Assembly (NCBI RefSeq): GCF_002220365.1
Contig: NZ_MTHB01000110.1
Location: forward strand, 248,001 to 312,000
DNA from: Caballeronia sordidicola
GTDB lineage: Bacteria > Pseudomonadota > Gammaproteobacteria > Burkholderiales > Burkholderiaceae
Reading direction: 5' to 3'
Length of the DNA: 64,000 bases
A program made the translations under genes and the position numbers. Position 1 is the stretch's first letter; every line of letters starts with the position of its first letter. This document shows positions 56,971-64,000 of this stretch, piece by piece. A model generated the notes under the pieces. The model was not told where the DNA came from and did no database searches. It was given only the letters and a program-made list of their open reading frames with translations.

Positions 56971-57987
56971 TCAGCCCGGTATCAGGGCCAACACATCGGC
57001 GAGAAGTTGGCGGGGCACTTCTACACCGTTTGCTTCGCTTCTAAGACGAGCGTCGAACCGCCGTTGTGATGGCAAGCGAGCACCCTGGTCGACAATGCCG
57101 CCAAAAAGCGCTTCGGCACGCTGAAGGTCGTCATCACTGTTGCCACTTGAGAACATGGATGGATTAAACGCAAGGATCAATTCGCCGTGACACGGTGTTG
57201 CGCCAACGCCTTGGTCGTAGGCCGTCGACCCGGCAGACGTAAGGTCTCCAATGAGTGGTCCAGCTAGCAATTCGACCATCGCGCAGAGGGCGGAGCCCTT
57301 GTGGCCTCCGAATGTCATCATTGCGCCGCGCATGGCAGCGGCGGGATCGTCAGTCGGCTGACCTGTTGCGTCTACAGCCCAGTCCAGAGGGATTGTCTTG
57401 CCGGCCCGCCGGTGGAGCTCAATGTCCCCGCGCGCGATTGCGCTTGTCGCGAAGTCAAACACGTAGGGAAAGCGCCCTGGTCGAGGCCACGCAAAGGCGA
57501 TTGGGTTTGTGCCGAACAGAGGTTTGGTCCCGCCTGCCGGTGCAACCCAACTATGGCTGGGCGTCATTGCCAAAGCTGCGAGGCCCTCGCCGGCGAGATA
57601 TTCCACCTCGGGCCACAGCGCCGAAAAGTGGAAGCAATGGTTAATCGCCAACGCTGCGATTCCGACCTGCCGAGCCTTTTGAACCAGCACCTTGCTTCCC
57701 ATCTGAAACGCCAGCTGGGAATAGCCGAACTTGGCATCGACACGAACCAGCGCTGGCGAAACATCGATCAGTTCAGGCTTTGCATCGCGAACCACCTTGC
57801 CGTTGCGCAACGTGTTGACGCAGACAATCAACCGGTAGATTCCGTGTGACTGACATTCGTCACGCTGTCCTGCGACGATCACTTCCGCGATCGCCTGAGC
57901 GTGATCGGCCGCCATTCCGTTTGCCGTGAGCACCCGGTTGGAGAGCCCGGATAGCTCCGCCAGAGTCAAATTAACCATGTTGTCCAT
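56971..57987 (-). CDS. Ldh2-family NAD(P)H-dependent imine reductase or dehydrogenase
   Basis: This 338-residue protein is of the malate/L-lactate dehydrogenase type 2 family. It shows the catalytic-His motif DECQSHGIYRL, GIAALAINHCFHFSALWPEVEYLA, KPLFGTNPIAFAWPRPG and MTFGGHKGSALCAMVELLAGPL. The family includes Delta1-pyrroline-2-carboxylate and Delta1-piperideine-2-carboxylate reductases (DpkA type), ureidoglycolate dehydrogenase and sulfolactate dehydrogenase. The neighbouring DadA-like oxidase and DHDPS-like enzyme favour imine reduction in hydroxyproline or D-amino-acid breakdown. It is divergent from the porin gene and has its own operator-bearing promoter. Confidence 0.78.
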   Translation of the reverse strand: MDNMVNLTLAELSGLSNRVLTANGMAADHAQAIAEVIVAGQRDECQSHGIYRLIVCVNTLRNGKVVRDAKPELIDVSPALVRVDAKFGYSQLAFQMGSKVLVQKARQVGIAALAINHCFHFSALWPEVEYLAGEGLAALAMTPSHSWVAPAGGTKPLFGTNPIAFAWPRPGRFPYVFDFATSAIARGDIELHRRAGKTIPLDWAVDATGQPTDDPAAAMRGAMMTFGGHKGSALCAMVELLAGPLIGDLTSAGSTAYDQGVGATPCHGELILAFNPSMFSSGNSDDDLQRAEALFGGIVDQGARLPSQRRFDARLRSEANGVEVPRQLLADVLALIPG

Positions 57988-58027
57988 GTCGATCCAAAGA
58001 GTGATTCAAGCGGTAAATCGGTTTCAT

Positions 58028-58057
58028 GTAACATTGGATACAATATGCAATTGACAA
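58028..58057 (-). promoter_or_regulatory. promoter and operator of the Ldh2-family gene
   Basis: On the minus strand TTGTCA (58057-58052) and TGTTAC (58033-58028) flank an 18-bp spacer. The operator ATTGTATCCAAT (58044-58033) lies against the -10. It is a near-palindromic variant of the TTGGATCCAA motif found at three other places in this locus. Confidence 0.5.
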
Positions 58058-58178
58058 AAATTGGTTGTTTGCGCAGGACCAGCGACCGCTCCAAACGGCG
58101 AGTTACCATTCACAGGATACGTGATATTCGCTTATTTCGTCCAAAAACAACTTAGCGAAAACGCCCGGCGAAAATTAC

Positions 58179-58207
58179 TTGACCATTGATATTGGATCCA
58201 AGATATT
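58179..58207 (+). promoter_or_regulatory. promoter with TTGGATCCAA operator (porin)
   Basis: TTGACC (58179-58184) and GATATT (58202-58207) are 17 bp apart. The perfect palindrome TTGGATCCAA (58192-58201) fills the end of the spacer and touches the -10. The leader to the porin start is about 205 nt. From the operator through the -10 and six bases beyond, the sequence is nearly identical to the promoter at 59650. Confidence 0.65.
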
Positions 58208-58417
58208 GAACGCGAAATGAAAATTTCGTCCCCCTATGAACGCTTCAGTCCAATCCTCTTGCGACAGTCAAGCCGGCGAAGCGCGCATAACTTGTAACCG
58301 GAAATACTTGCTTCCAAGCGAGTTTCGAGCGCTCAGGAAGGATGTGAAGGTCTCGTTCGAGCCACCTTAATAACACAGTAATCCTCAATTAATCTTGTCA
58401 AACTCCAGGAGAAATTT

Positions 58418-59557
58418 GTGAAAAAGAAGCTTGTTGGAATGACTGTGCTGATGGCTTCTTCCGCCGCGATCCATGCGCAAAGTACGGTCACGCTTTACGG
58501 CGTCGTGGACGACGGTATTACCTTTACCAACAACCAAGGCGGTCACCAGGACTACCAGGCATCCAACGGAGCCTTGGGGAGCAGTAAGTGGGGCTTTTTC
58601 GTGAACGAGGACCTGGGGGGCGGCTACAGCGCGGTGGCACGCCTTGAGAACGGGTTCGACGTGAACACCGGGAAGTTCAACAACGGCGGCCGCGAGTTCG
58701 GGCGGCAGGCCTACGTGGGTCTTGGTAGCCCCTTTGGATCGGTCCTGCTCGGGCGGCAATATGACCTCGTGCTGGATTCCTTGCTTCCGCTGTCGGGCGC
58801 CTTCAAGTTCGCCGGCATTCTGGGAACTCACGCAGCAGACGTCGACAACATGTGGGGCGACTATTCGCTTAGCAATTCGATCAAATATCTGTCGCCAGTT
58901 TACGGCGGCTTCAAGCTATCGGCTTTGTTCAGCTTAGGTGGGGTGGCGGGCGATTTCGCTAATGGCCGCAAGGAATCACTGAGCGTCACCTACGGCTATA
59001 ACGCACTGAGCGCAAGCGCCGTGTTTTCGCGCGTTAGGAACCCGGGCACGTCTATTTACGACGCTACCGCGAATCCGGCCGCAGGCACGACGTTCGTCAA
59101 TCCAATCACGAATCCGACATTTAGCGGCTATACCTCTGCTCAGACCCTGCAGGTGGCAGGAGCGGGCGTGAACTACAAAATCGGGGCGGCACAGCTCGGA
59201 TTTATTTACACCAATACCCGCTTCGAAGACGTCGTTCGCACATCGTCGACGCCTTTTTCAGGGACTGCGACCTTCAACAATTTCGAGGCGCTCGGCGCCT
59301 ACAACATCACGCCAGCGTGGCTGATGGGTGTCTCGTATGACTATACGAAGGCAGAGACGGCGAAGTACAGCCAAGTAAATTTCGGCACGGAGTACTCGCT
59401 CTCAAAGCGGACTTTATTTTACGCGATTACGGCCTGGGAACATGCTACCGGCACTGATTCGACGGGGAAGCAAGCCGTCGCTGCGCTGTCGTTCCTGACG
59501 CCCTCAAGCACGGCAAACCAGATCGCTGTTCGCGTTGGTGTGCGTCACACGTTCTAG
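58418..59557 (+). CDS. C4-type outer-membrane porin
   Basis: This 379-residue burkholderial trimeric porin (Omp38/OpcP type) has the signal MKKKLVGMTVLMASSAAIHAQ and the family start SSVTLYGVVDDGI (here STVTLYGVVDDGITF). The barrel motif GGGYSAVARLENGFDV follows, with the C-terminus RVGVRHTF. It uses a GTG start with CCAGGAG upstream. It probably lets the catabolic substrate into the periplasm. It lies between two genes of the locus that share its operator type. Confidence 0.92.
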   Translation: MKKKLVGMTVLMASSAAIHAQSTVTLYGVVDDGITFTNNQGGHQDYQASNGALGSSKWGFFVNEDLGGGYSAVARLENGFDVNTGKFNNGGREFGRQAYVGLGSPFGSVLLGRQYDLVLDSLLPLSGAFKFAGILGTHAADVDNMWGDYSLSNSIKYLSPVYGGFKLSALFSLGGVAGDFANGRKESLSVTYGYNALSASAVFSRVRNPGTSIYDATANPAAGTTFVNPITNPTFSGYTSAQTLQVAGAGVNYKIGAAQLGFIYTNTRFEDVVRTSSTPFSGTATFNNFEALGAYNITPAWLMGVSYDYTKAETAKYSQVNFGTEYSLSKRTLFYAITAWEHATGTDSTGKQAVAALSFLTPSSTANQIAVRVGVRHTF

Positions 59558-59649
59558 TACGACGATTCCCTGCACGAAGGTCAGCTTCTCCAAAGCCTCT
59601 GATTGACAAGGGTTTACCCGGTTAAAAGTGTAATAGGGCGTGCCCCAGC

Positions 59650-59678
59650 TTGACACCGGATTTTGGATCCAAGATATT
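59650..59678 (+). promoter_or_regulatory. promoter with TTGGATCCAA operator (MFS gene)
   Basis: TTGACA (59650-59655) and GATATT (59673-59678) are 17 bp apart, with TTGGATCCAA at 59663-59672 against the -10. The layout equals that of the porin promoter. Transcription would start near 59685, so the MFS start at 59750, not the in-frame ATG at 59693, is right. Confidence 0.7.
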
Positions 59679-59749
59679 GGACGCACTAATGATTGATCCG
59701 GCAGTCGTTGTTCAAGATTGTTCAGCGATTCCTTCACTGCGGAGTCTTT

Positions 59750-61162
59750 ATGTCACCAATAGCAGCGCGGCTCGAGCGGCTCCCGTTCAGCCGCTTCCAC
59801 CTCATACTGCTCATCATGGGTGGTCTGGGGTTCATGTTCGAAGCCGTTGATGCCGGCATCATCGCTTTCATTCTTCCCGTGGTACGCATCAAGTGGCATC
59901 TGACCAGTTTTGAAACTGGCATCCTCGGCAGTAGCACTTACGTAGGCTTTTTGGTAGGTGCGCTATTTGCTGGGTTGCTTGGCGATCGCTTTGGTCGCAA
60001 GGTCGTCATGATGTGGGCGCTGACGTTCTTCTGCGTGCTTACGTTTGCCAATGCGTTTGTAAATGACTGGCACACATTCGCTCTGCTGCGCGCCATCTCG
60101 GGCATCGGCATGGGTGCCGAAGGCGCAATCATCGCCCCCTTCCTTGTCGAGTTTGTGAGCAACCGCTATCGCGGCGCTTTCACGGGTGCACTCGCAGGAT
60201 TTTTCTCCTTCGGTTTCGTTGCCGCAGCACTGATTGGCTACTTTGTGATTCCGCTCGGCCCCGAAGGCTGGCGCATTTCGCTGATAGTCGTGTCATTGCC
60301 CGTTGTCGTTTTGCTGTGGTGGCGCCGTTCGCTGCACGAATCACCGCGCTGGTTGGAAATGCGTGGACGGCACGACGAAGCGGATGCCGTTGTCTCGGAC
60401 ATCGAACGTCGTATTGAACGCTCTGGTGTGGCACTGCCTCCGGTTGTTCCGGTCCCGGGGTACATTTTTCAACCTCGCGAGTCGGGCTCCTTCTTTAGCA
60501 ATCTGAAGCTTCTGTGGAAGCCGCCTCTGGCCAAGACGACTGCCATGTCCTGGTGTTTGTGGCTCGCCGTCACTTTCTGCTCATACGCGTTCTTCGTGTG
60601 GATCCCGGGACTGCTGGTGGCGCGCGGCATGACGATTACGAAGAGCTTCTCCGTGTCGATCCTGATTTATCTGGCGCAAATTCCGGGCTACTACTCGTCC
60701 GCCTACTTCTGCGAGAAGATTGGCCGCAAGGGGACGATCGTCACCTATATGGGACTTGCCTGCCTCGCCGGCATCTGGTTGGCGTTCGCGCAGGGCGACA
60801 CCGCCGTCGTGCTCGCGTCCATCTTCATGTCGTTCGCGATGAATGGCGTAAATGCTGGTGAATATGCCTATACGCCTGAAGTCTTCCCGACGCATCTCAG
60901 GGCGACGGGCATGGGCACGGCATCCGCGTTTGGTCGCATCGGCGCGATCTGCTCCCCAATGCTGGTGGGCTACATCTACCCGATCTGGGGCTTCGCAGGC
61001 GTATTTGGAATGACTACCGTCATTTTGATGATCGGGGCACTCGCAGTCATCTTTCTGGGCGTGTCGACCAGCGGGAAAACGCTGGAAGAGATCACGGCGG
61101 ATGAATATGGCATCGGTAACGAACGTGGCGCAAGCCTCCGGCAAGCGAAGGCGAGGGTATAG
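59750..61162 (+). CDS. MFS transporter
   Basis: This 470-residue, 12-segment major facilitator has the loop 2-3 motif GDRFGRKVVMM and the conserved ISGIGMGAEGAIIAPFLVEFV of the sugar/aromatic-acid porter group. The C-terminal half includes FCEKIGRKGTIVTY and AYTPEVFPTHLRATGMGTASAFGRIGAI. A central cytoplasmic loop (about 210-270) separates the halves. GGAG sits 7 nt before the ATG at 59750. It probably imports the substrate handled by the DadA-like and DHDPS-like enzymes. The GAF gene starts 2 bp downstream. Confidence 0.88.
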   Translation: MSPIAARLERLPFSRFHLILLIMGGLGFMFEAVDAGIIAFILPVVRIKWHLTSFETGILGSSTYVGFLVGALFAGLLGDRFGRKVVMMWALTFFCVLTFANAFVNDWHTFALLRAISGIGMGAEGAIIAPFLVEFVSNRYRGAFTGALAGFFSFGFVAAALIGYFVIPLGPEGWRISLIVVSLPVVVLLWWRRSLHESPRWLEMRGRHDEADAVVSDIERRIERSGVALPPVVPVPGYIFQPRESGSFFSNLKLLWKPPLAKTTAMSWCLWLAVTFCSYAFFVWIPGLLVARGMTITKSFSVSILIYLAQIPGYYSSAYFCEKIGRKGTIVTYMGLACLAGIWLAFAQGDTAVVLASIFMSFAMNGVNAGEYAYTPEVFPTHLRATGMGTASAFGRIGAICSPMLVGYIYPIWGFAGVFGMTTVILMIGALAVIFLGVSTSGKTLEEITADEYGIGNERGASLRQAKARV

Positions 61163-61164
61163 AT

Positions 61165-61704
61165 ATGGATGAACCTAATTCGATGTCGATCATTAGCTCG
61201 CTAGCATTTTCCTTGCATCGGGGCGAGCCGGTTGAGACTTTCTGGAAAGAGCTGGATCGCGGCCTGCAGGATGCGTTTGGCCACAAACTCTTCACGGTAC
61301 TGGCGTACGACGCTTCGAGCGGGCTGCTGGGTCGTGTGTACAGCACGCAGCAGCAAATCAACCCCGTGGGTGGCCGAAAGCGTGTGACGAAGAGCACTTG
61401 GACGAAGCAAGTGCTTGAGGACGGGAAAATTTTTCGTGGGGCAACGCGCGAAGACATCAAGGCGGTCTTCTCTGATTACGAGGTGTTGTGGTCGATCGGC
61501 TGTGAGAGCGTGTTGAATATCCCGATCCGTAAGCAAGGAATTGTCATCGGCTCGCTCAATCTCCTCGATAAGGCGGGGCACTATAACGAAGCGCGGATCG
61601 AGCAGGCCTACGTGTTCGCTCAGCTCGCGGTCACCCCGTTGGAAGCATGCCGCGAAACGCTCCAACTTGACAGCACAGACAGCGGCGATCTGGAGCATGT
61701 GTAA
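61165..61704 (+). CDS. GAF-domain protein
   Basis: This 179-residue single GAF domain has FWKELDRGLQDAFGHKLFTVLAYDAS at its start and VLNIPIRKQGIVIGSLNLLDKAGHYNEARIEQA at the end, which are the usual GAF strands and helix. No DNA-binding or enzymatic domain is attached. It could be a small-molecule sensor or a ligand-binding helper for transport or catabolism. Its start almost touches the MFS stop, so the two are co-transcribed. Ligand unknown. Confidence 0.75.
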   Translation: MDEPNSMSIISSLAFSLHRGEPVETFWKELDRGLQDAFGHKLFTVLAYDASSGLLGRVYSTQQQINPVGGRKRVTKSTWTKQVLEDGKIFRGATREDIKAVFSDYEVLWSIGCESVLNIPIRKQGIVIGSLNLLDKAGHYNEARIEQAYVFAQLAVTPLEACRETLQLDSTDSGDLEHV

Positions 61705-61810
61705 ATTTCCGAGTACGCGGCCGGAAGCGCTGGTCGCCAAGCAGTGGTTGTTGAACAATCCAATTGACATCAGTGACCACGGGCGGCATCATCAAGTTTC
61801 TAAGAGTATC

Positions 61811-61820
61811 CTGGATCCAA
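61811..61820. promoter_or_regulatory. operator copy upstream of the DadA-like gene
   Basis: CTGGATCCAA differs from TTGGATCCAA by one base. It lies between the GAF gene and the DadA-like gene, but unlike the other copies it is not in a clear -35/-10 spacer; a TTGACA lies at 61764-61769, about 40 bp upstream. Confidence 0.45.
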
Positions 61821-61877
61821 AAAACAGATTCAGACGCAACTGTTGGTCGAAATGACAGAACTTCCGGAAACTCAACA

Positions 61878-61985
61878 ATGGTCACTCAATTGTCCTTGAT
61901 AGCAGTTGCTTCAATCAGTGCACTGGGTGTTGTCGGCAGCGCGCACGCCGAGACTCAGAATGTCTTGTTGGGGCTGAACAAGTAA
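61878..61985 (+). CDS. 35-residue signal-peptide ORF coupled to the DadA-like gene
   Basis: The ORF encodes 35 residues: MVTQLSLIAVASISALGVVG, then SAHA, ETQNVLLGLNK and stop. It looks like a complete Sec signal peptide (cleavage after AHA) with only 11 residues after it. The TAA overlaps the next ATG (TAATG at 61983-61987), which suggests translational coupling. It may be the remnant of a lost periplasmic substrate-binding protein, or a real leader peptide. No Shine-Dalgarno sequence is obvious. Confidence 0.5.
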   Translation: MVTQLSLIAVASISALGVVGSAHAETQNVLLGLNK

Positions 61986-63259
61986 TGGCTCACCAAATGA
62001 CGCTGACCGCAAGCACCTCAGACGTCCTCGTAATTGGAGCGGGGGTGGTCGGGCTTGCTTGCGCATGGTCTGCACTCAAGGAGGGGTTGTCCGTCACGAT
62101 CATTGATCGCGATTTCGACGGTGATCGCACTTCCCACGGTAACGCGGGTGGTATCGCAGTGACCGAAAGTACGCCGATTTCGGTGCCAGGCCTTTTCTTC
62201 AAAGCGACGAAGTGGTTATTCGATCCACTGGGCCCGCTCGCACTTGATTGGAAACATGTGCCAAGTGCTCTGCCGTGGTTCATGGAGTTTCGGCGTGCTA
62301 GCAGTCCTGCGAGGTTCAAGCAGATTTCATTAGCACTGGCCGCGCTGAACAACCGCGTCTACGACGATCTGATTCCGCTATTTGAAGATGTTGGCGCAAT
62401 GAGTGCGTTCTATCGCCGCGGCGCGTTGACGTTATATGAAACCGACGAGGCGTTCAAGGCTGACGCAGAAGAGTGGAAGTTTAAAAAGGATCTCGGCGTT
62501 CGCTGGCGCGCCCTGAACCAACAAGAGGTTCAAGAATTAGAACCTGCGCTTGCGCCTGTGTTCAAGCACGGAGTGTTCCTTGAAGACTGGTCGCATATTG
62601 GGAATCCGAAGCAATTGGTTTCGCAGATTCGAGCACGGGTTAAGGCGCTGGGCGCTCGTTTCGTTGAAGGGGGGGTAACCAAGCTGGACGTAACGAAACC
62701 GGAGGCGCCATTTGCAGTTCTTCAGACCGGAGCATCAATCGCAGCGCGGCAGATAGTGGTCGCCACAGGAGCATGGTCGGCGTCGTTGGCAGAGTCTGTC
62801 GGGGACAGGGTGTTGCTCGATAGCGAGCGCGGGTACAACACGACGTTGCCCCAACCAGGCATCTCCCTGTCGCGAGAGGTGATCTTTGCGGAGCGCAAAT
62901 TCGTGGCAACGCCTCTTGATATCGGTATCCGGATCGGAGGAGCGGCGGAATTCGCCGGTCTGAAGGCGGAGCCCAACTACAAGCGTAGCGAAGCGTTGCT
63001 CAAACTAGGAAAGCGATTTTTGCCCGGAATTCAAGATCAAGGCGCGGTGCAGTGGATGGGACATCGGCCGGCCACACCGGACTCGCTACCTGTCATTGGC
63101 AAATCGCCTTCGGCACCGTCAGTGATATATGCGTTCGGTCACGGGCATCTCGGGCTAACCCAATCTGCAACAACGGGCGCATTGGTAGCAGACTTATTAG
63201 TGAACAGAACACCACGGACATCGCTCGACGAGTATTCCATCGAACGGTTCCGGAAATAA
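61985..63259 (+). CDS. DadA-like FAD-dependent D-amino-acid dehydrogenase
   Basis: This 424-residue flavoprotein has the FAD-binding motif VLVIGAGVVGLACAWSALKEG at the N terminus and IVVATGAWSASLAESVG in the middle. The C-terminal MGHRPATPDSLPVIGKSPSAPSVIYAFGHGHLGLTQSATTG is typical of DadA and of D-hydroxyproline dehydrogenases (LhpB-like). It would oxidise a D-amino acid or cis-4-hydroxy-D-proline to the imine at the membrane. The next enzyme fits a pyrroline-4-hydroxy-2-carboxylate deaminase. It starts on a TAATG overlap. Confidence 0.82.
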   Translation: MAHQMTLTASTSDVLVIGAGVVGLACAWSALKEGLSVTIIDRDFDGDRTSHGNAGGIAVTESTPISVPGLFFKATKWLFDPLGPLALDWKHVPSALPWFMEFRRASSPARFKQISLALAALNNRVYDDLIPLFEDVGAMSAFYRRGALTLYETDEAFKADAEEWKFKKDLGVRWRALNQQEVQELEPALAPVFKHGVFLEDWSHIGNPKQLVSQIRARVKALGARFVEGGVTKLDVTKPEAPFAVLQTGASIAARQIVVATGAWSASLAESVGDRVLLDSERGYNTTLPQPGISLSREVIFAERKFVATPLDIGIRIGGAAEFAGLKAEPNYKRSEALLKLGKRFLPGIQDQGAVQWMGHRPATPDSLPVIGKSPSAPSVIYAFGHGHLGLTQSATTGALVADLLVNRTPRTSLDEYSIERFRK

Positions 63260-63335
63260 GCGAGGCGTCCACGTGACCTCGGTTTTTCGCGACAAACCCG
63301 TTTAAGCTTTTTCATTCATTCTCAGAGGTGTTGTC

Positions 63336-64000
63336 ATGCAAGTTAATTGGAAAGGTGTTTTCCCCGCAGTTACGACGAAGTTGAAGGACGATGGTTCGCT
63401 CGATCAGGAAGCTATCAAGGCTGGTCTGAATCGCCTGATCGACAATGGTGTGGGCGGTGTTGTGATGATGGGCATGGTCGGCGAGAACGCCCAACTGACG
63501 CCAGACGAAAAGCGCACCGTCCTTGAGATCGCCGTTGAAACGGTCAACGGCCGCGTGCCGATCGTGTCGGGTCTTGCTGAAACGAATACGGACAGCGCGA
63601 TTCAATTTGCGCAAGATGCCGAAAAGATTGGCGTACAGGGTTTGATGGTGTTCCCGGGCCTGACGTACAAGTCCGATGATCGTGAAACGGTTGAGTTTTA
63701 TCGCACAATCGCCCGCTCGACCAAACTTGGCATCATGATCTACAACAATCCGCGCGGCTACGGCGTGGACATGCGCACGGATCTGCTTGAGCAACTGAAG
63801 GGTGAAGCCAATATCGTCGCCGTGAAGGAAGAGTCGTACGACACGACGCGCGTGACCGATCTGTACAACCAGTTTGGGGACCGCTTCATCGTGTTCTGTG
63901 GCGTCGATGATCTGGTGCTTGAATCGGCTGCGCTGGGCGTAACGGGTTGGGTGTCGGGTATGGCCAACGCTGTGCCGAAGGAATCGGTTGAGCTACTCGA
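63336..64000 (+). CDS. DHDPS-family enzyme, partial at the window end
   Basis: The start codon at 63336 gives 221 codons with no stop before the window ends. The family motifs are GENAQLTPDEK (GE of the TIM-barrel), IYNNPRGYG (Tyr136, proton relay) and VAVKEES with the Schiff-base lysine Lys164. The spacing Tyr-Lys is the usual 28 residues. In the context of the DadA-like gene it is likely a Delta1-pyrroline-4-hydroxy-2-carboxylate deaminase (LhpC type); a dihydrodipicolinate synthase or sugar-acid aldolase is also possible. AGAGG lies at about the right distance before the ATG. Confidence 0.85.
   Translation, partial: MQVNWKGVFPAVTTKLKDDGSLDQEAIKAGLNRLIDNGVGGVVMMGMVGENAQLTPDEKRTVLEIAVETVNGRVPIVSGLAETNTDSAIQFAQDAEKIGVQGLMVFPGLTYKSDDRETVEFYRTIARSTKLGIMIYNNPRGYGVDMRTDLLEQLKGEANIVAVKEESYDTTRVTDLYNQFGDRFIVFCGVDDLVLESAALGVTGWVSGMANAVPKESVELL

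Overview
The window looks like a high-GC Burkholderiaceae chromosome, most likely Paraburkholderia or Caballeronia. The evidence is the density of LysR, MarR and MocR regulators, the short H-NS paralogue, the C4-type porin, the OsmF/YehYXW transporter, and NRPS proteins of burkholderial type. I see no rRNA, tRNA, CRISPR array, phage gene or insertion sequence.

1-20.1 kb is ordinary accessory chromosome made of small regulator-plus-target units. They are MerR with a carboxymuconolactone-decarboxylase-like protein, LysR with a nitronate monooxygenase, MocR with an EamA transporter, LysR with a quinone-oxidoreductase-like enzyme, and an H-NS protein. Next come MarR with a tautomerase of the cis-3-chloroacrylate dehalogenase type that keeps all six known catalytic residues, a second MarR with a small membrane protein, and a four-gene osmoprotectant ABC transporter. 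CsbD, a PAS-LuxR regulator and two envelope proteins follow.

19.3-56.9 kb is a complete lipopeptide-siderophore locus marked by three Fur-box candidates. A divergent edge carries a nitroreductase and a degenerate phosphopantetheinyl-transferase-like protein on one side and an intact PPTase on the other. The main operon then encodes MbtH, a type II thioesterase, a cupin protein related to SznF/GrbD, a giant NRPS with a YqcI/YcgG (GrbE-like) domain fused to its N terminus, a fatty-acyl-AMP-ligase NRPS, a TauD/SyrP-type hydroxylase and a free PCP. A second unit encodes a TonB receptor, another NRPS, a periplasmic siderophore-binding protein and a fused FhuB-type permease. The GrbD/GrbE pair is the signature of C-diazeniumdiolate (graminine) siderophores such as gramibactin. 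Hand-read adenylation pockets give Asp, Ser (followed by epimerisation), a probably basic residue, X, Gly and X, where the two X pockets are nearly identical. My predicted product is acyl-(beta-OH-)Asp-D-Ser-(Lys/Orn-like)-graminine-Gly-graminine, released by the terminal thioesterase. Each module order is read from sequence; the product and the protein order are inference.

56.9-64 kb is a catabolic locus that looks like hydroxyproline or D-amino-acid breakdown. It holds an Ldh2-family imine reductase, a porin, an MFS transporter, a GAF protein, a 35-residue signal-peptide ORF, a DadA-like oxidase and a DHDPS-family enzyme that runs off the edge. Four TTGGATCCAA-like palindromes tie it together; three sit in promoter spacers next to the -10. 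The matching regulator, probably of the GntR type, is not in the window.
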